A DNA stretch of 64,000 nt from Rickettsiaceae bacterium (GTDB taxonomy: Bacteria > Pseudomonadota > Alphaproteobacteria > Rickettsiales > Rickettsiaceae), in contig JACKKP010000003.1 of NCBI GenBank assembly GCA_024236375.1, positions 124,001 through 188,000 of the forward strand, given 5' to 3'. Position 1 is the first letter of the stretch; each line of letters begins with the position of its first letter. Below the pieces are notes generated by a model. That model was not told where the DNA came from, ran no database searches, and saw only the letters and a program-made list of their open reading frames with translations. A program made the position numbers and the translations under genes. Of the stretch, positions 25,662-33,197 are shown in pieces.

Positions 25662-25699
25662 GTTGACAAATATTAATAATTATTGAGTATATTGTCAAC
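25662..25699. promoter_or_regulatory. Inverted repeat GTTGACAA/TTGTCAAC spanning the ankyrin promoter
   Basis: GTTGACAA (25662-25669) and TTGTCAAC (25692-25699) form a perfect 8-bp inverted repeat with a 22-base centre. Each arm contains a TTGACA box, one facing each way. The plus-strand TTGACA at 25663 has only a weak AGTATA -10 at 25686. The layout could be an operator or a bidirectional promoter shared with the vir operon 180 bases away. Confidence 0.5.
25670..25698 (-). promoter_or_regulatory. Near-consensus sigma-70 promoter of the ankyrin gene
   Basis: On the minus strand TTGACA (25698-25693) is followed after exactly 17 bases by TAATAT (25675-25670). Transcription would begin about 45 bases before the ankyrin start codon. 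This is one of the best promoter matches in the window. The -35 box is part of an inverted repeat described separately. Confidence 0.75.
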
Positions 25700-25876
25700 A
25701 ACGACTTCCATATGAGCACGTCAGATATTGAGAGATATAATAGTTTTAAAAGAATACGTCTGCATAGAGTCCAAAAAGCAACTAAAAACAAAAAAATATA
25801 TATATCTAGCAGTTTTTATTTCATTTAGTTCTCTCCTCTATACATAATAAATTTACGATTGAAATATTGATAGATT

Positions 25877-26629
25877 ATGCAAACTATAAAAGAAATTTTT
25901 TATAGAATCAAAAACTTAATGAGTAAAAAAGAGGTAGAAGCAACTACTTCCGTCTCTGATTCAGCTCAACAAGAAACTAATTATATAAAAAAAGAACCTT
26001 CTGTAAAAAATTGGTATCAAGAACGTTATGATAACATATTAGTACAGAGAAATTTATTATTCCTGGTATTATTACTTTTGGTAATTTTTTCTATAGTATC
26101 AGTTGGTGTAATAGCATATATAGTTAATGCAAAAAAATTCGATCCGTTTGTTATCCAAATAGATGATACTACTGGCGTAGCCCAGGTAGTAAACCCCGCC
26201 TCTTCAAATGTCATCAATGGTAATGATGCTTTAGCACAATATTTTATCAAGAAATATGTGATTGCACGCGAAACTTATAATCCTGTTGATTTTGACACTG
26301 AAGCAAGGCAGACAATCAGATTATTATCCACACCACGTATATTTACAAGTTATCGCGGATATATACGCAATGAAGCAGTAAATCCACAGGTAAAATACGG
26401 ACAAAAGAATACTACTTATTTACTTCTTAAATCATGGTCTAAGTTATCTGATAATAAATATATTATGCGTTTTTCAATTAATGAAACCGACGGAGCGCGC
26501 AAAGTGTACAATAAGATTGCTATAGTATCTTTTGAATATGTAGCTATGGAATTGTCTGAAAAAGACAGAGAGATTAACCCAATAGGATTTCAAGTAATTG
26601 ATTATAGAGTAGATGATGATAATAGCTAG
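25877..26629 (+). CDS. virB8: Type IV secretion system protein VirB8
   Basis: VirB8 is an inner-membrane assembly factor of the type IV secretion channel with a periplasmic NTF2-like domain. The 250-residue product has a cytoplasmic N-terminus and one membrane segment at about 59-83 (LLFLVLLLLVIFSIVSVG core). The periplasmic domain includes KKYVIARETYNPVDFD and INPIGFQVIDYRVDDD, as in the family. It overlaps virB9 by 17 bases and heads the virB8-B9-B10-B11-D4 operon typical of Rickettsiales. Confidence 0.93.
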   Translation: MQTIKEIFYRIKNLMSKKEVEATTSVSDSAQQETNYIKKEPSVKNWYQERYDNILVQRNLLFLVLLLLVIFSIVSVGVIAYIVNAKKFDPFVIQIDDTTGVAQVVNPASSNVINGNDALAQYFIKKYVIARETYNPVDFDTEARQTIRLLSTPRIFTSYRGYIRNEAVNPQVKYGQKNTTYLLLKSWSKLSDNKYIMRFSINETDGARKVYNKIAIVSFEYVAMELSEKDREINPIGFQVIDYRVDDDNS

Positions 26630-27026
26630 AATATTTATAACAATTTTATTTTTATGTAGTTCTATCAACGTAGTTGCTTCTGCTTCAAATGCGGTGATCA
26701 CCGATAGTAGAATTAAGACCTACATATATAGCCCCAATGATGTTTATTTATTAGTACTGCATTATGGCTTTTTATCGCACATTGAGTTTGCTAAAAACGA
26801 ATCAATAGAGACTATAACACTTGGTGATTCATTCGCATGGAAAATTACCCCATTAGGTAATAGATTATTCATTAAAGCTATGGAACGTAATATTAGGACC
26901 AATATGACTATTATTACTAATAAAAGAACATATCAATTTGATATCGTTGCTAAAGAATTAGAAAGCGGTGAAGAAAAAGATTTAGTATATGTCATTAGGT
27001 TTCAATATCCAAAAAAATCTAGGTAA
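26613..27026 (+). CDS. virB9: Short VirB9-like protein (N-terminal domain only)
   Basis: VirB9 is a periplasmic/outer-membrane core component of the secretion channel. A signal peptide is visible (about residues 1-23, ending VVASA). The rest, with SRIKTYIYSPNDVYLLVLHY, DSFAWKITPLGNRLFIKAME and NMTIITNKRTYQFDI, matches the VirB9/CagX N-terminal domain. At 137 residues it is about half the usual length and lacks the C-terminal domain that pairs with VirB7. virB10 starts 4 bases later, so no missing piece lies in another frame. It may correspond to the short second VirB9 form known in Rickettsia. Confidence 0.85.
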   Translation: MMIIARIFITILFLCSSINVVASASNAVITDSRIKTYIYSPNDVYLLVLHYGFLSHIEFAKNESIETITLGDSFAWKITPLGNRLFIKAMERNIRTNMTIITNKRTYQFDIVAKELESGEEKDLVYVIRFQYPKKSR

Positions 27027-27029
27027 ATA

Positions 27030-28466
27030 ATGAAAAGCGCCCAAAATAATCAACCCGAGACAAAAACAAAGCCTCAACCCGAGGTAGAACAAGAATTATC
27101 TCAAGTTGCCACAAATCCTAAACAAAACGCTCTCATTTTAGTAGGTATAGTATTATTATTTGGTTATTTATTTTTCAATTTTTTTGTAAACTCTAATAAA
27201 GATACTAACAAAAAAGATGAGAATATCACCCCCCCTACTAGAGTAGTTTCTCCTACACAAAATGTTGATATTGATATTCCATCAATCCCAACTTTACCGA
27301 CACCGCCAAAACTTGCTGATTTAGAACCACCTCTGCCAAACTCCAAAAATAATACCACTGATACACAACCCCCTGCTTTACCAACGGATGATAATATTGC
27401 ATCATTACCACTTGACCCAAGTTTACCTACTCCTTCTTTGCCTACAGTAAAAATACAGGACGATCAGGCTTTAAAAAGAGAAGAGAAAAAACGTAAATCA
27501 AGCATGATTTTGATTGCGGGGACCCCCCCTCAAAAAACTGCTGCTCAAATACAAGAAGAAGCAGATTTTAACTATCGTGGTGATTTAAACTTGATGCTAG
27601 GGCGTGGTAAAATTATTGACGCTGTAGTAGAAAGTGCGCTAAGTAGCGATTTTGGTGGTGAAATCCGCGCAGTCATTACAAAAGATGTTTATTCAGAATG
27701 GGGTAAGAATATTCTAATACCGAAAGGTTCTAGAGTATTCGGTAATTATAATACTACTATTGATCAAATGTATGGACGCATTAACGTATTATGGCTACGC
27801 ATAGATCTTGTCAATGGTTATAGTATTAACTTAAATAATAGTATGACTGTAGATAATTTAGGCAGAACTGGTCAAGCAGGTAGATTAGATCAAAAATTTC
27901 AAGAAAGACTTACTAATGCAGTGTTAAGATCCGCCTTTAATATTGCTTTGGCTAATACGTTAGATAAAGTAGTAAAGCCACAAATTCAATCTAATATAGC
28001 TTCAACTAGAAATCTTGATGCAGCTAATATTAAAAATATTGCTAATAGTATATTTACCCAAACTGGTATATCCGATGGAGCCAAAAGAGAGCAAATATGT
28101 GCTTCAACTTTAAATGCATTTAGTGACAAAACAAGCTCTAGTTTCTTACAATTACAGTCCACTTGTGAAAGACTTAGAACTGATCCTACCTCAGATGATA
28201 CAGCTAAATTATTATCTCTTATGAATTCTATCAACTCCATTAGTGATAGTTTAATACGCGATACTAATACTAACGTACAAGAAACTCAGGCCCAATCAGC
28301 GTCCAAAGAGTCTTATAAAGACATATCAGATACATTAAAATCATTTGTTGAAGAACAAAACTTTAAACCTACTGTTACAATTGATCAAGGAACAGTAATT
28401 AAAATATATGTGAATAGAGATTATAAATTCCCTAAAAAGGCAGTTTCAAATAGGAGATTTAGATGA
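27030..28466 (+). CDS. virB10: Type IV secretion system protein VirB10
   Basis: VirB10 spans the periplasm and links the energising ATPases to the outer-membrane pore. The 478-residue product has a short cytoplasmic N-terminus, a membrane segment at about 34-53, and a long proline-rich region to about residue 140. The TrbI-type C-terminal domain follows, with RGKIIDAVVESALSSDFGG, PKGSRVFGNYNTTIDQMYGR and VNRDYKFPKKA. It overlaps virB11 by 4 bases. Confidence 0.96.
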   Translation: MKSAQNNQPETKTKPQPEVEQELSQVATNPKQNALILVGIVLLFGYLFFNFFVNSNKDTNKKDENITPPTRVVSPTQNVDIDIPSIPTLPTPPKLADLEPPLPNSKNNTTDTQPPALPTDDNIASLPLDPSLPTPSLPTVKIQDDQALKREEKKRKSSMILIAGTPPQKTAAQIQEEADFNYRGDLNLMLGRGKIIDAVVESALSSDFGGEIRAVITKDVYSEWGKNILIPKGSRVFGNYNTTIDQMYGRINVLWLRIDLVNGYSINLNNSMTVDNLGRTGQAGRLDQKFQERLTNAVLRSAFNIALANTLDKVVKPQIQSNIASTRNLDAANIKNIANSIFTQTGISDGAKREQICASTLNAFSDKTSSSFLQLQSTCERLRTDPTSDDTAKLLSLMNSINSISDSLIRDTNTNVQETQAQSASKESYKDISDTLKSFVEEQNFKPTVTIDQGTVIKIYVNRDYKFPKKAVSNRRFR

Positions 28467-29446
28467 GTTATGCAGCTTTAGAAACCTATTTATTACCATT
28501 CAAGCATATTTTTGCCGAAGAGGGAGTGAACGAAGTTATGATTAATCGCCCTAAAGAGGTTTGGGTTGAAAAGCGGGGAGACCAACGTAAAGAATCAATT
28601 CCTGAAATTGACATGGAGCACCTGTTAGGGCTTGGTAGACTAGTAGCCCAATCTGTTGATCAGACAATTAGCGAAGAAACTCCTCTTCTCTCAGCTACAT
28701 TGCCAAATGGTTATCGTATACAAATAGTATTTCCACCTGCAGTGGAATCGGGATATATTGCATTTGCTATAAGAAAAGGTTCTACCTTAAATTTATCTAT
28801 AGATGACTATAAAAAAATGGGCGCATTTGATAATGTAACAACAGATGATAAAGTTAATGAACATGATAAAGTTTTAGCCACTACTCTAGAAAAAAAAGAT
28901 ATTGCTTCTTTTATCAGGCAAGCGGTTTTGTTTAAGAAAAATATTATTATAAGTGGCGGGACTTCTACAGGAAAGACAACCTTTACTAATGCAGCGCTCA
29001 GCGAAATTCCTAAAAATGAACGTTTGATTACAGTAGAAGATGCTAGAGAAATACAACTATATAATCACGAAAATAGAGCACATTTGCTTGCTTCTCGAGG
29101 AGATCAAGGACGTTCTCGAGCAAATACACAAGATTTAATTGAAGCGTGTTTGAGATTGCGTCCTGACCGAATCATTGTTGGAGAATTACGAGGAAAAGAA
29201 GCCTTTAGTTTTCTTCGAGCTATTAATACTGGCCATCCAGGATCAATTTCTACGTTACATGCCGATACTCCAAAAATGGCAATGGAACAGCTAAAATTAA
29301 TGGTAATGCAAGCCGGACTTGGAATGCCGCCAGAAGAGATTAGAAAATATATTGAAGCAGTTATTGATATAGTAATTCAGCTTAAAAGAGGGGAAAAGGG
29401 TAAAAGATTTGTTTCAGAAATTTATTTTAAAGGAATGAAAGTATAA
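28463..29446 (+). CDS. virB11: Type IV secretion ATPase VirB11
   Basis: VirB11 is a hexameric traffic ATPase at the cytoplasmic face of the secretion channel. The 327-residue product has the N-terminal domain FAEEGVNEVMINRPKEVWVE. The Walker A motif GGTSTGKT is at residues 165-172, the Walker B region is RPDRIIVGELRG, and the His box is HPGSISTLHAD. Start and stop overlap the neighbouring vir genes by 4 and 1 bases. Confidence 0.97.
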   Translation: MSYAALETYLLPFKHIFAEEGVNEVMINRPKEVWVEKRGDQRKESIPEIDMEHLLGLGRLVAQSVDQTISEETPLLSATLPNGYRIQIVFPPAVESGYIAFAIRKGSTLNLSIDDYKKMGAFDNVTTDDKVNEHDKVLATTLEKKDIASFIRQAVLFKKNIIISGGTSTGKTTFTNAALSEIPKNERLITVEDAREIQLYNHENRAHLLASRGDQGRSRANTQDLIEACLRLRPDRIIVGELRGKEAFSFLRAINTGHPGSISTLHADTPKMAMEQLKLMVMQAGLGMPPEEIRKYIEAVIDIVIQLKRGEKGKRFVSEIYFKGMKV

Positions 29447-31233
29447 TGGGATTTAGCAATATTTTAAGAAAAGCTAGAACAATTTTTGGGCATATGGTAA
29501 TACATCCATTTGTGATTATCGCCACTTTATGGATTACTGGCCTGCTCGTTGCTTTAGTCACTAATGAATATAAAGCTATTGGCCCTGATTTAAAAGCTTT
29601 AATGATTACGTATAAATGGGCTATGTGGCTTACAAAAAGCTGGTCTCAGCTGAGTATGTCAGCCTATGATTACTTAAAGGTTAAATTACTGATTGCACTA
29701 TTAACTCCTTCTACTATTGTAATAATTTATTATATAAAGAACTTTAATAAAATTAGAAGCCTAGAATTTTTTACACCTAAAGAATCAGTATATGGATCAG
29801 CTTCTTGGGCAAGCCAAGAAGATATTGAAAGAGCTGGGCTACGTGCAAAACACGGAATGTTATTAGGACAAGATTCTATTGATTATTTCGTCGCTGAGGG
29901 CTTTCAACATGCGTTACTTTTTGCTCCTACCGGATCTGGTAAAGGTGTTGGATTTGTGATACCTAATTTACTTTTTTGGGATCATTCTGTAATTGTGCAT
30001 GATATTAAATTAGAAAACCATGAATTAACTAGTGGATGGAGAAAAAGCCAAGGACAAGAGGTTTTTGTATGGGAACCATCTAATCCAGATGGTGTCACAC
30101 ATTGTTATAATCCAATTGACTGGGTTAGTAGTAAGCCAGGCCAAATGGTTGATGATGTGCAAAAGATATCTAATTTAATTATGCCCGAAAAAGACTTTTG
30201 GAATAACGAAGCTAGAAGCTTATTTTTGGGAGTAGTATTATACCTAATCGCTGATGATACAAAAATAAAATCATTTGGTGAAGTAGTACGCACTATGCGT
30301 AGTGACGACGTAGTATATAATTTAGCTGTAGTACTCGATACTTTAGGAGAGGAGATACATCCAGTTGCTTATATGAATATTGCAGCTTTCTTACAAAAAG
30401 CTGATAAGGAACGTTCCGGTGTAATCTCTACTATGAACTCTTCACTCGAGTTATGGGCTAACCCCCTAATTGATGCAGCAACCGCCTCTTCTGACTTTAA
30501 TATAATGGAGATGAAAAAGAAGAAAACTACTATTTATGTAGGACTAACTCCAGATAATATTCAACGTCTACAGAAGCTAATGCAGGTATTCTACCAACAA
30601 GCGACTGAATTTTTAAGCCGTAAAATCCCTGATACTAAAACTGAACCATATGGTGTGATGTTTATGATGGATGAGTTTCCAACTTTAGGTAAAATGGAAC
30701 AATTTAAAGCTGGTATCGCTTATTTCCGAGGTTATAGAGTAAGATTATTCTTAATTATCCAAGATACTCAACAGCTTAAAGGTACATATGAGGAAGCAGG
30801 TATGAATTCCTTCTTATCTAACTCCACTTATCGTATTACTTTTGCAGCTAACAACTATGAAACTGCTAATCTAATTTCACAATTATGTGGTAATAAAACT
30901 GTTACTCAAACATCTTATAATAAACCATTATTCTTCGACTTAAATATATCGACTAGAACTCAAAGTGTTTCAAATGTACAAAGAGCTCTACTGTTGCCAC
31001 AAGAAGTTATACAGTTACCTCGCGATGACCAAATAGTATTAATAGAATCTTTTCCTCCAATTCGTTCTAAAAAAATTAAGTACTTTGAAGATAAGTTCTT
31101 TACAAAACGACTTTTACCACCTACATTTATTCCAACACAAGAACCTTACGATCCTAAAAAATATACTTCTAGTGATAAAACAATCATAACAGAAGAAGAA
31201 ACGGATGAAGAACCACAAGAACAAGAAGAATAA
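29446..31233 (+). CDS. virD4: Type IV secretion coupling protein VirD4
   Basis: VirD4 recruits substrates to the secretion channel and hydrolyses ATP. Two N-terminal membrane segments are seen at about residues 18-40 and 80-97. The Walker A motif APTGSGKGVG is near residue 160, the Walker B MFMMDEFPTLG near 405, and the C-terminal part includes YRVRLFLIIQDTQQLKGTY. The acidic tail (EEETDEEPQEQEE) is typical of rickettsial VirD4. The length of 595 residues is normal. Confidence 0.97.
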   Translation: MGFSNILRKARTIFGHMVIHPFVIIATLWITGLLVALVTNEYKAIGPDLKALMITYKWAMWLTKSWSQLSMSAYDYLKVKLLIALLTPSTIVIIYYIKNFNKIRSLEFFTPKESVYGSASWASQEDIERAGLRAKHGMLLGQDSIDYFVAEGFQHALLFAPTGSGKGVGFVIPNLLFWDHSVIVHDIKLENHELTSGWRKSQGQEVFVWEPSNPDGVTHCYNPIDWVSSKPGQMVDDVQKISNLIMPEKDFWNNEARSLFLGVVLYLIADDTKIKSFGEVVRTMRSDDVVYNLAVVLDTLGEEIHPVAYMNIAAFLQKADKERSGVISTMNSSLELWANPLIDAATASSDFNIMEMKKKKTTIYVGLTPDNIQRLQKLMQVFYQQATEFLSRKIPDTKTEPYGVMFMMDEFPTLGKMEQFKAGIAYFRGYRVRLFLIIQDTQQLKGTYEEAGMNSFLSNSTYRITFAANNYETANLISQLCGNKTVTQTSYNKPLFFDLNISTRTQSVSNVQRALLLPQEVIQLPRDDQIVLIESFPPIRSKKIKYFEDKFFTKRLLPPTFIPTQEPYDPKKYTSSDKTIITEEETDEEPQEQEE

Positions 31234-31284
31234 GCATGGAGTTATAACTTCTTATCATCTGAGTGTGAATAATATTTTGAAGAA

Positions 31285-32700
31285 ATGGCAATGCAAGAGT
31301 TAGTTGCAATAATTGATATAGGCTATAATGCAATACGTGCAGTAGTATATGAAAATAATGATCTAGGCGCGCCTGAAATATTTAGTAATAAATTTAAAAG
31401 TGATTTACTAAGCTTATTGTCTAACGAAAAACTGGATATAAAACATCCCAGCTATCTCACTATAGAATATTTATTACATGTATTTAAAAGACTTGGCGTG
31501 GCTAAAATTAATTGTGTTGCAACTGCTGTCCTACGCGAACATCCCAGAGCAGAAGAATTTCTCAAATATATCAAAAAGCAATATAACTTAAATATTAGAA
31601 TTATTACTGGCCAAGAAGAGGCAAGACTTAGCGCTATTGGTCTTATACACGGCGTTGCTAACTGCCATGGAATTGCTGCAGACCTTGGGGGTGGCAGTTT
31701 AGAGTTAGTAGAAATAGATGATGCAAATATAAGTCATTTAACTTCTCTGAAACTTGGCACAAGAATGATTAGTGAACGCAAACTAGCTGATATCTCTTCT
31801 ATAGCAGACATTATAAAACACGAATATGGCGAACGCACATATGAAAATATTTATTTCATTGGTGGCGCAATGCGTTTTCTAGGACGTTTATATTTAGATT
31901 TTATCAATTATCCTATTAAAAATTTGCATAATTTAGAAATTGACATAAAAACTTTTGCATCTTATTTAAGCAAACTTTTAATATCGTTGAATAATCCTAA
32001 AAATAAAATCAATCGTAAAAAAATTAATATTAATGCAATTTTAGTTGCACAAGCAATGATTAATGTGTTTCAGCCTAAAAAAGTATTAATTTCCACTTAT
32101 GGCCTTAAAGAAGGAGTGAGATTTGAAGCATTAAAACTTCCATACCACAATGTGTTAGAAGAAAAAGTTGCTTATGCATGTAATTATGATATATCAGCTA
32201 CAAATTTTGATAATTATGCAAAAATATTATATGACATAACTGGAGAGTTAACTGATTTATATAAATTATTGAAACTATCAATAATGTTTAATTCTTTAAA
32301 AAAAAGATTTGATAAAACTTTACCTCCAAAAGCGCTCATTGAATATATATTATCTGCAGAAATTCCAATTGAACCTAAATTACGATTGATGCTCGCTTTA
32401 ATTGCTGGGATTAATTCTGATTTTAAACTCAGTAATGACATGGTGAACCTTGCTAAACAAATTATCACCAGAGAGGATTATGTCCATAGCCAGATTATTG
32501 GTCATTTTCTTGCGATCGCTGAAGCTGTGGATGGCCCTAATTTTATGCAACCTTCATTTTCCATAAAACTGACAAATGGTTATTATGAACTAGATCATAC
32601 ACAACTATTACCACGTCCTATATTTGATAAAATACGTGGTAGATTAAAAAATATTGCACAAGCACAAAAAAACTTGAAATTAACTTATAAATATAATTAA
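31285..32700 (+). CDS. ppx: Ppx/GppA family phosphatase (exopolyphosphatase-like)
   Basis: Ppx/GppA enzymes hydrolyse polyphosphate or convert pppGpp to ppGpp. The 471-residue product has the actin-like ATPase-fold motifs in order: IIDIGYNAIRAVVYE near the start, ITGQEEARLSAIGLIHG, the phosphate-binding ADLGGGSLELVEI, and LKLGTRMISERKLAD. The C-terminal half is an HD-like helical domain. The presence of a full RelA/SpoT protein at 58.8 kb gives either activity a possible context. It lies 51 bases after virD4 and may be cotranscribed. Confidence 0.85.
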   Translation: MAMQELVAIIDIGYNAIRAVVYENNDLGAPEIFSNKFKSDLLSLLSNEKLDIKHPSYLTIEYLLHVFKRLGVAKINCVATAVLREHPRAEEFLKYIKKQYNLNIRIITGQEEARLSAIGLIHGVANCHGIAADLGGGSLELVEIDDANISHLTSLKLGTRMISERKLADISSIADIIKHEYGERTYENIYFIGGAMRFLGRLYLDFINYPIKNLHNLEIDIKTFASYLSKLLISLNNPKNKINRKKININAILVAQAMINVFQPKKVLISTYGLKEGVRFEALKLPYHNVLEEKVAYACNYDISATNFDNYAKILYDITGELTDLYKLLKLSIMFNSLKKRFDKTLPPKALIEYILSAEIPIEPKLRLMLALIAGINSDFKLSNDMVNLAKQIITREDYVHSQIIGHFLAIAEAVDGPNFMQPSFSIKLTNGYYELDHTQLLPRPIFDKIRGRLKNIAQAQKNLKLTYKYN

Positions 32701-32778
32701 TACATTTCAGATAAAAACTGATTTTTACAGTTAGCAAGTAAATTCTTTTTAGTCATATAGTTATATAATTTCTTAAAT

Positions 32779-32886
32779 CAGCAATTGCTAAATGCTGTTA
32801 GCGACGGAAATACTAAAATAGTTAGATTACTAGGTACTGCTAACAAAGGTTTTTCAAAAGCTTTATTAGCAGTACCTAATAAATAG
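32779..32886 (+). pseudogene. Ankyrin-like remnant
   Basis: An in-frame stretch without a start codon reads QLLNAVSDGNTKIVRLLGTA, which has the look of an ankyrin first-helix/second-helix pair, then ends at a TAG at 32884-32886. Upstream the frame is closed after a few codons. It is too short to be a gene and is probably the residue of an ankyrin-repeat gene, but the match rests on about 16 residues. Confidence 0.35.
32827..32882. repeat. Long imperfect hairpin downstream of ppx
   Basis: TAGGTACTGCTAA (32831-32843) and TTAGCAGTACCTA (32866-32878) pair perfectly, and the stem extends to about 20 bp with two mismatches. No proper T-run follows, but the position 130 bases after ppx suggests RNA stabilisation or weak termination. 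It overlaps the ankyrin-like remnant. Confidence 0.6.
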
Positions 32887-32988
32887 ACAAAAATTTTACT
32901 GGACTTTTTGATTTTAGCTATATATAAATATTTGCGGAATATAGATGAGTAACCCTCTCAAAAATTTTATTTTGAGAGCCCTTATAAA

Positions 32989-33065
32989 GGGCTTGTAGCT
33001 CAGTTGGTTAGAGCGCTCCGCTCATAACGGAGTGGTCGCAGGTTCAAGTCCTGCCGGGCCCACCA
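32989..33065 (+). tRNA. tRNA with CAU anticodon, probably tRNA-Ile2 (or Met)
   Basis: The cloverleaf is complete: acceptor GGGCTTG pairs with CGGGCCC including G-U pairs, the anticodon stem TCCG/CGGA holds the loop CTCATAA, and CCA is encoded. G1-C72 is paired, so it is not initiator tRNA. The anticodon arm and the GGTCGCAGGTTCAAGTCC stretch resemble the lysidine-modified tRNA-Ile(CAU) of other bacteria, while a different CAU tRNA at 46.4 kb looks like elongator Met. Identity from sequence alone is not certain. Confidence 0.9.
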
Positions 33066-33197
33066 TCTCATATATTTTCTTACTTACCAAATTATTTATA
33101 ATAATTTCAAAATAACACCGTCTCTAATAAGATAGAAGTTAGAATATATTTTAGCTGATTATCATAATGTTCTGTACTCAAATATTAATCTGCTTCA

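Noticed and set aside
25712..25828. 38-codon open frame between the ankyrin promoter and virB8, considered as a virB7 lipoprotein gene
   Set aside because: It has no signal peptide, no lipobox cysteine and no ribosome binding site. It is basic and lysine-rich, unlike VirB7.
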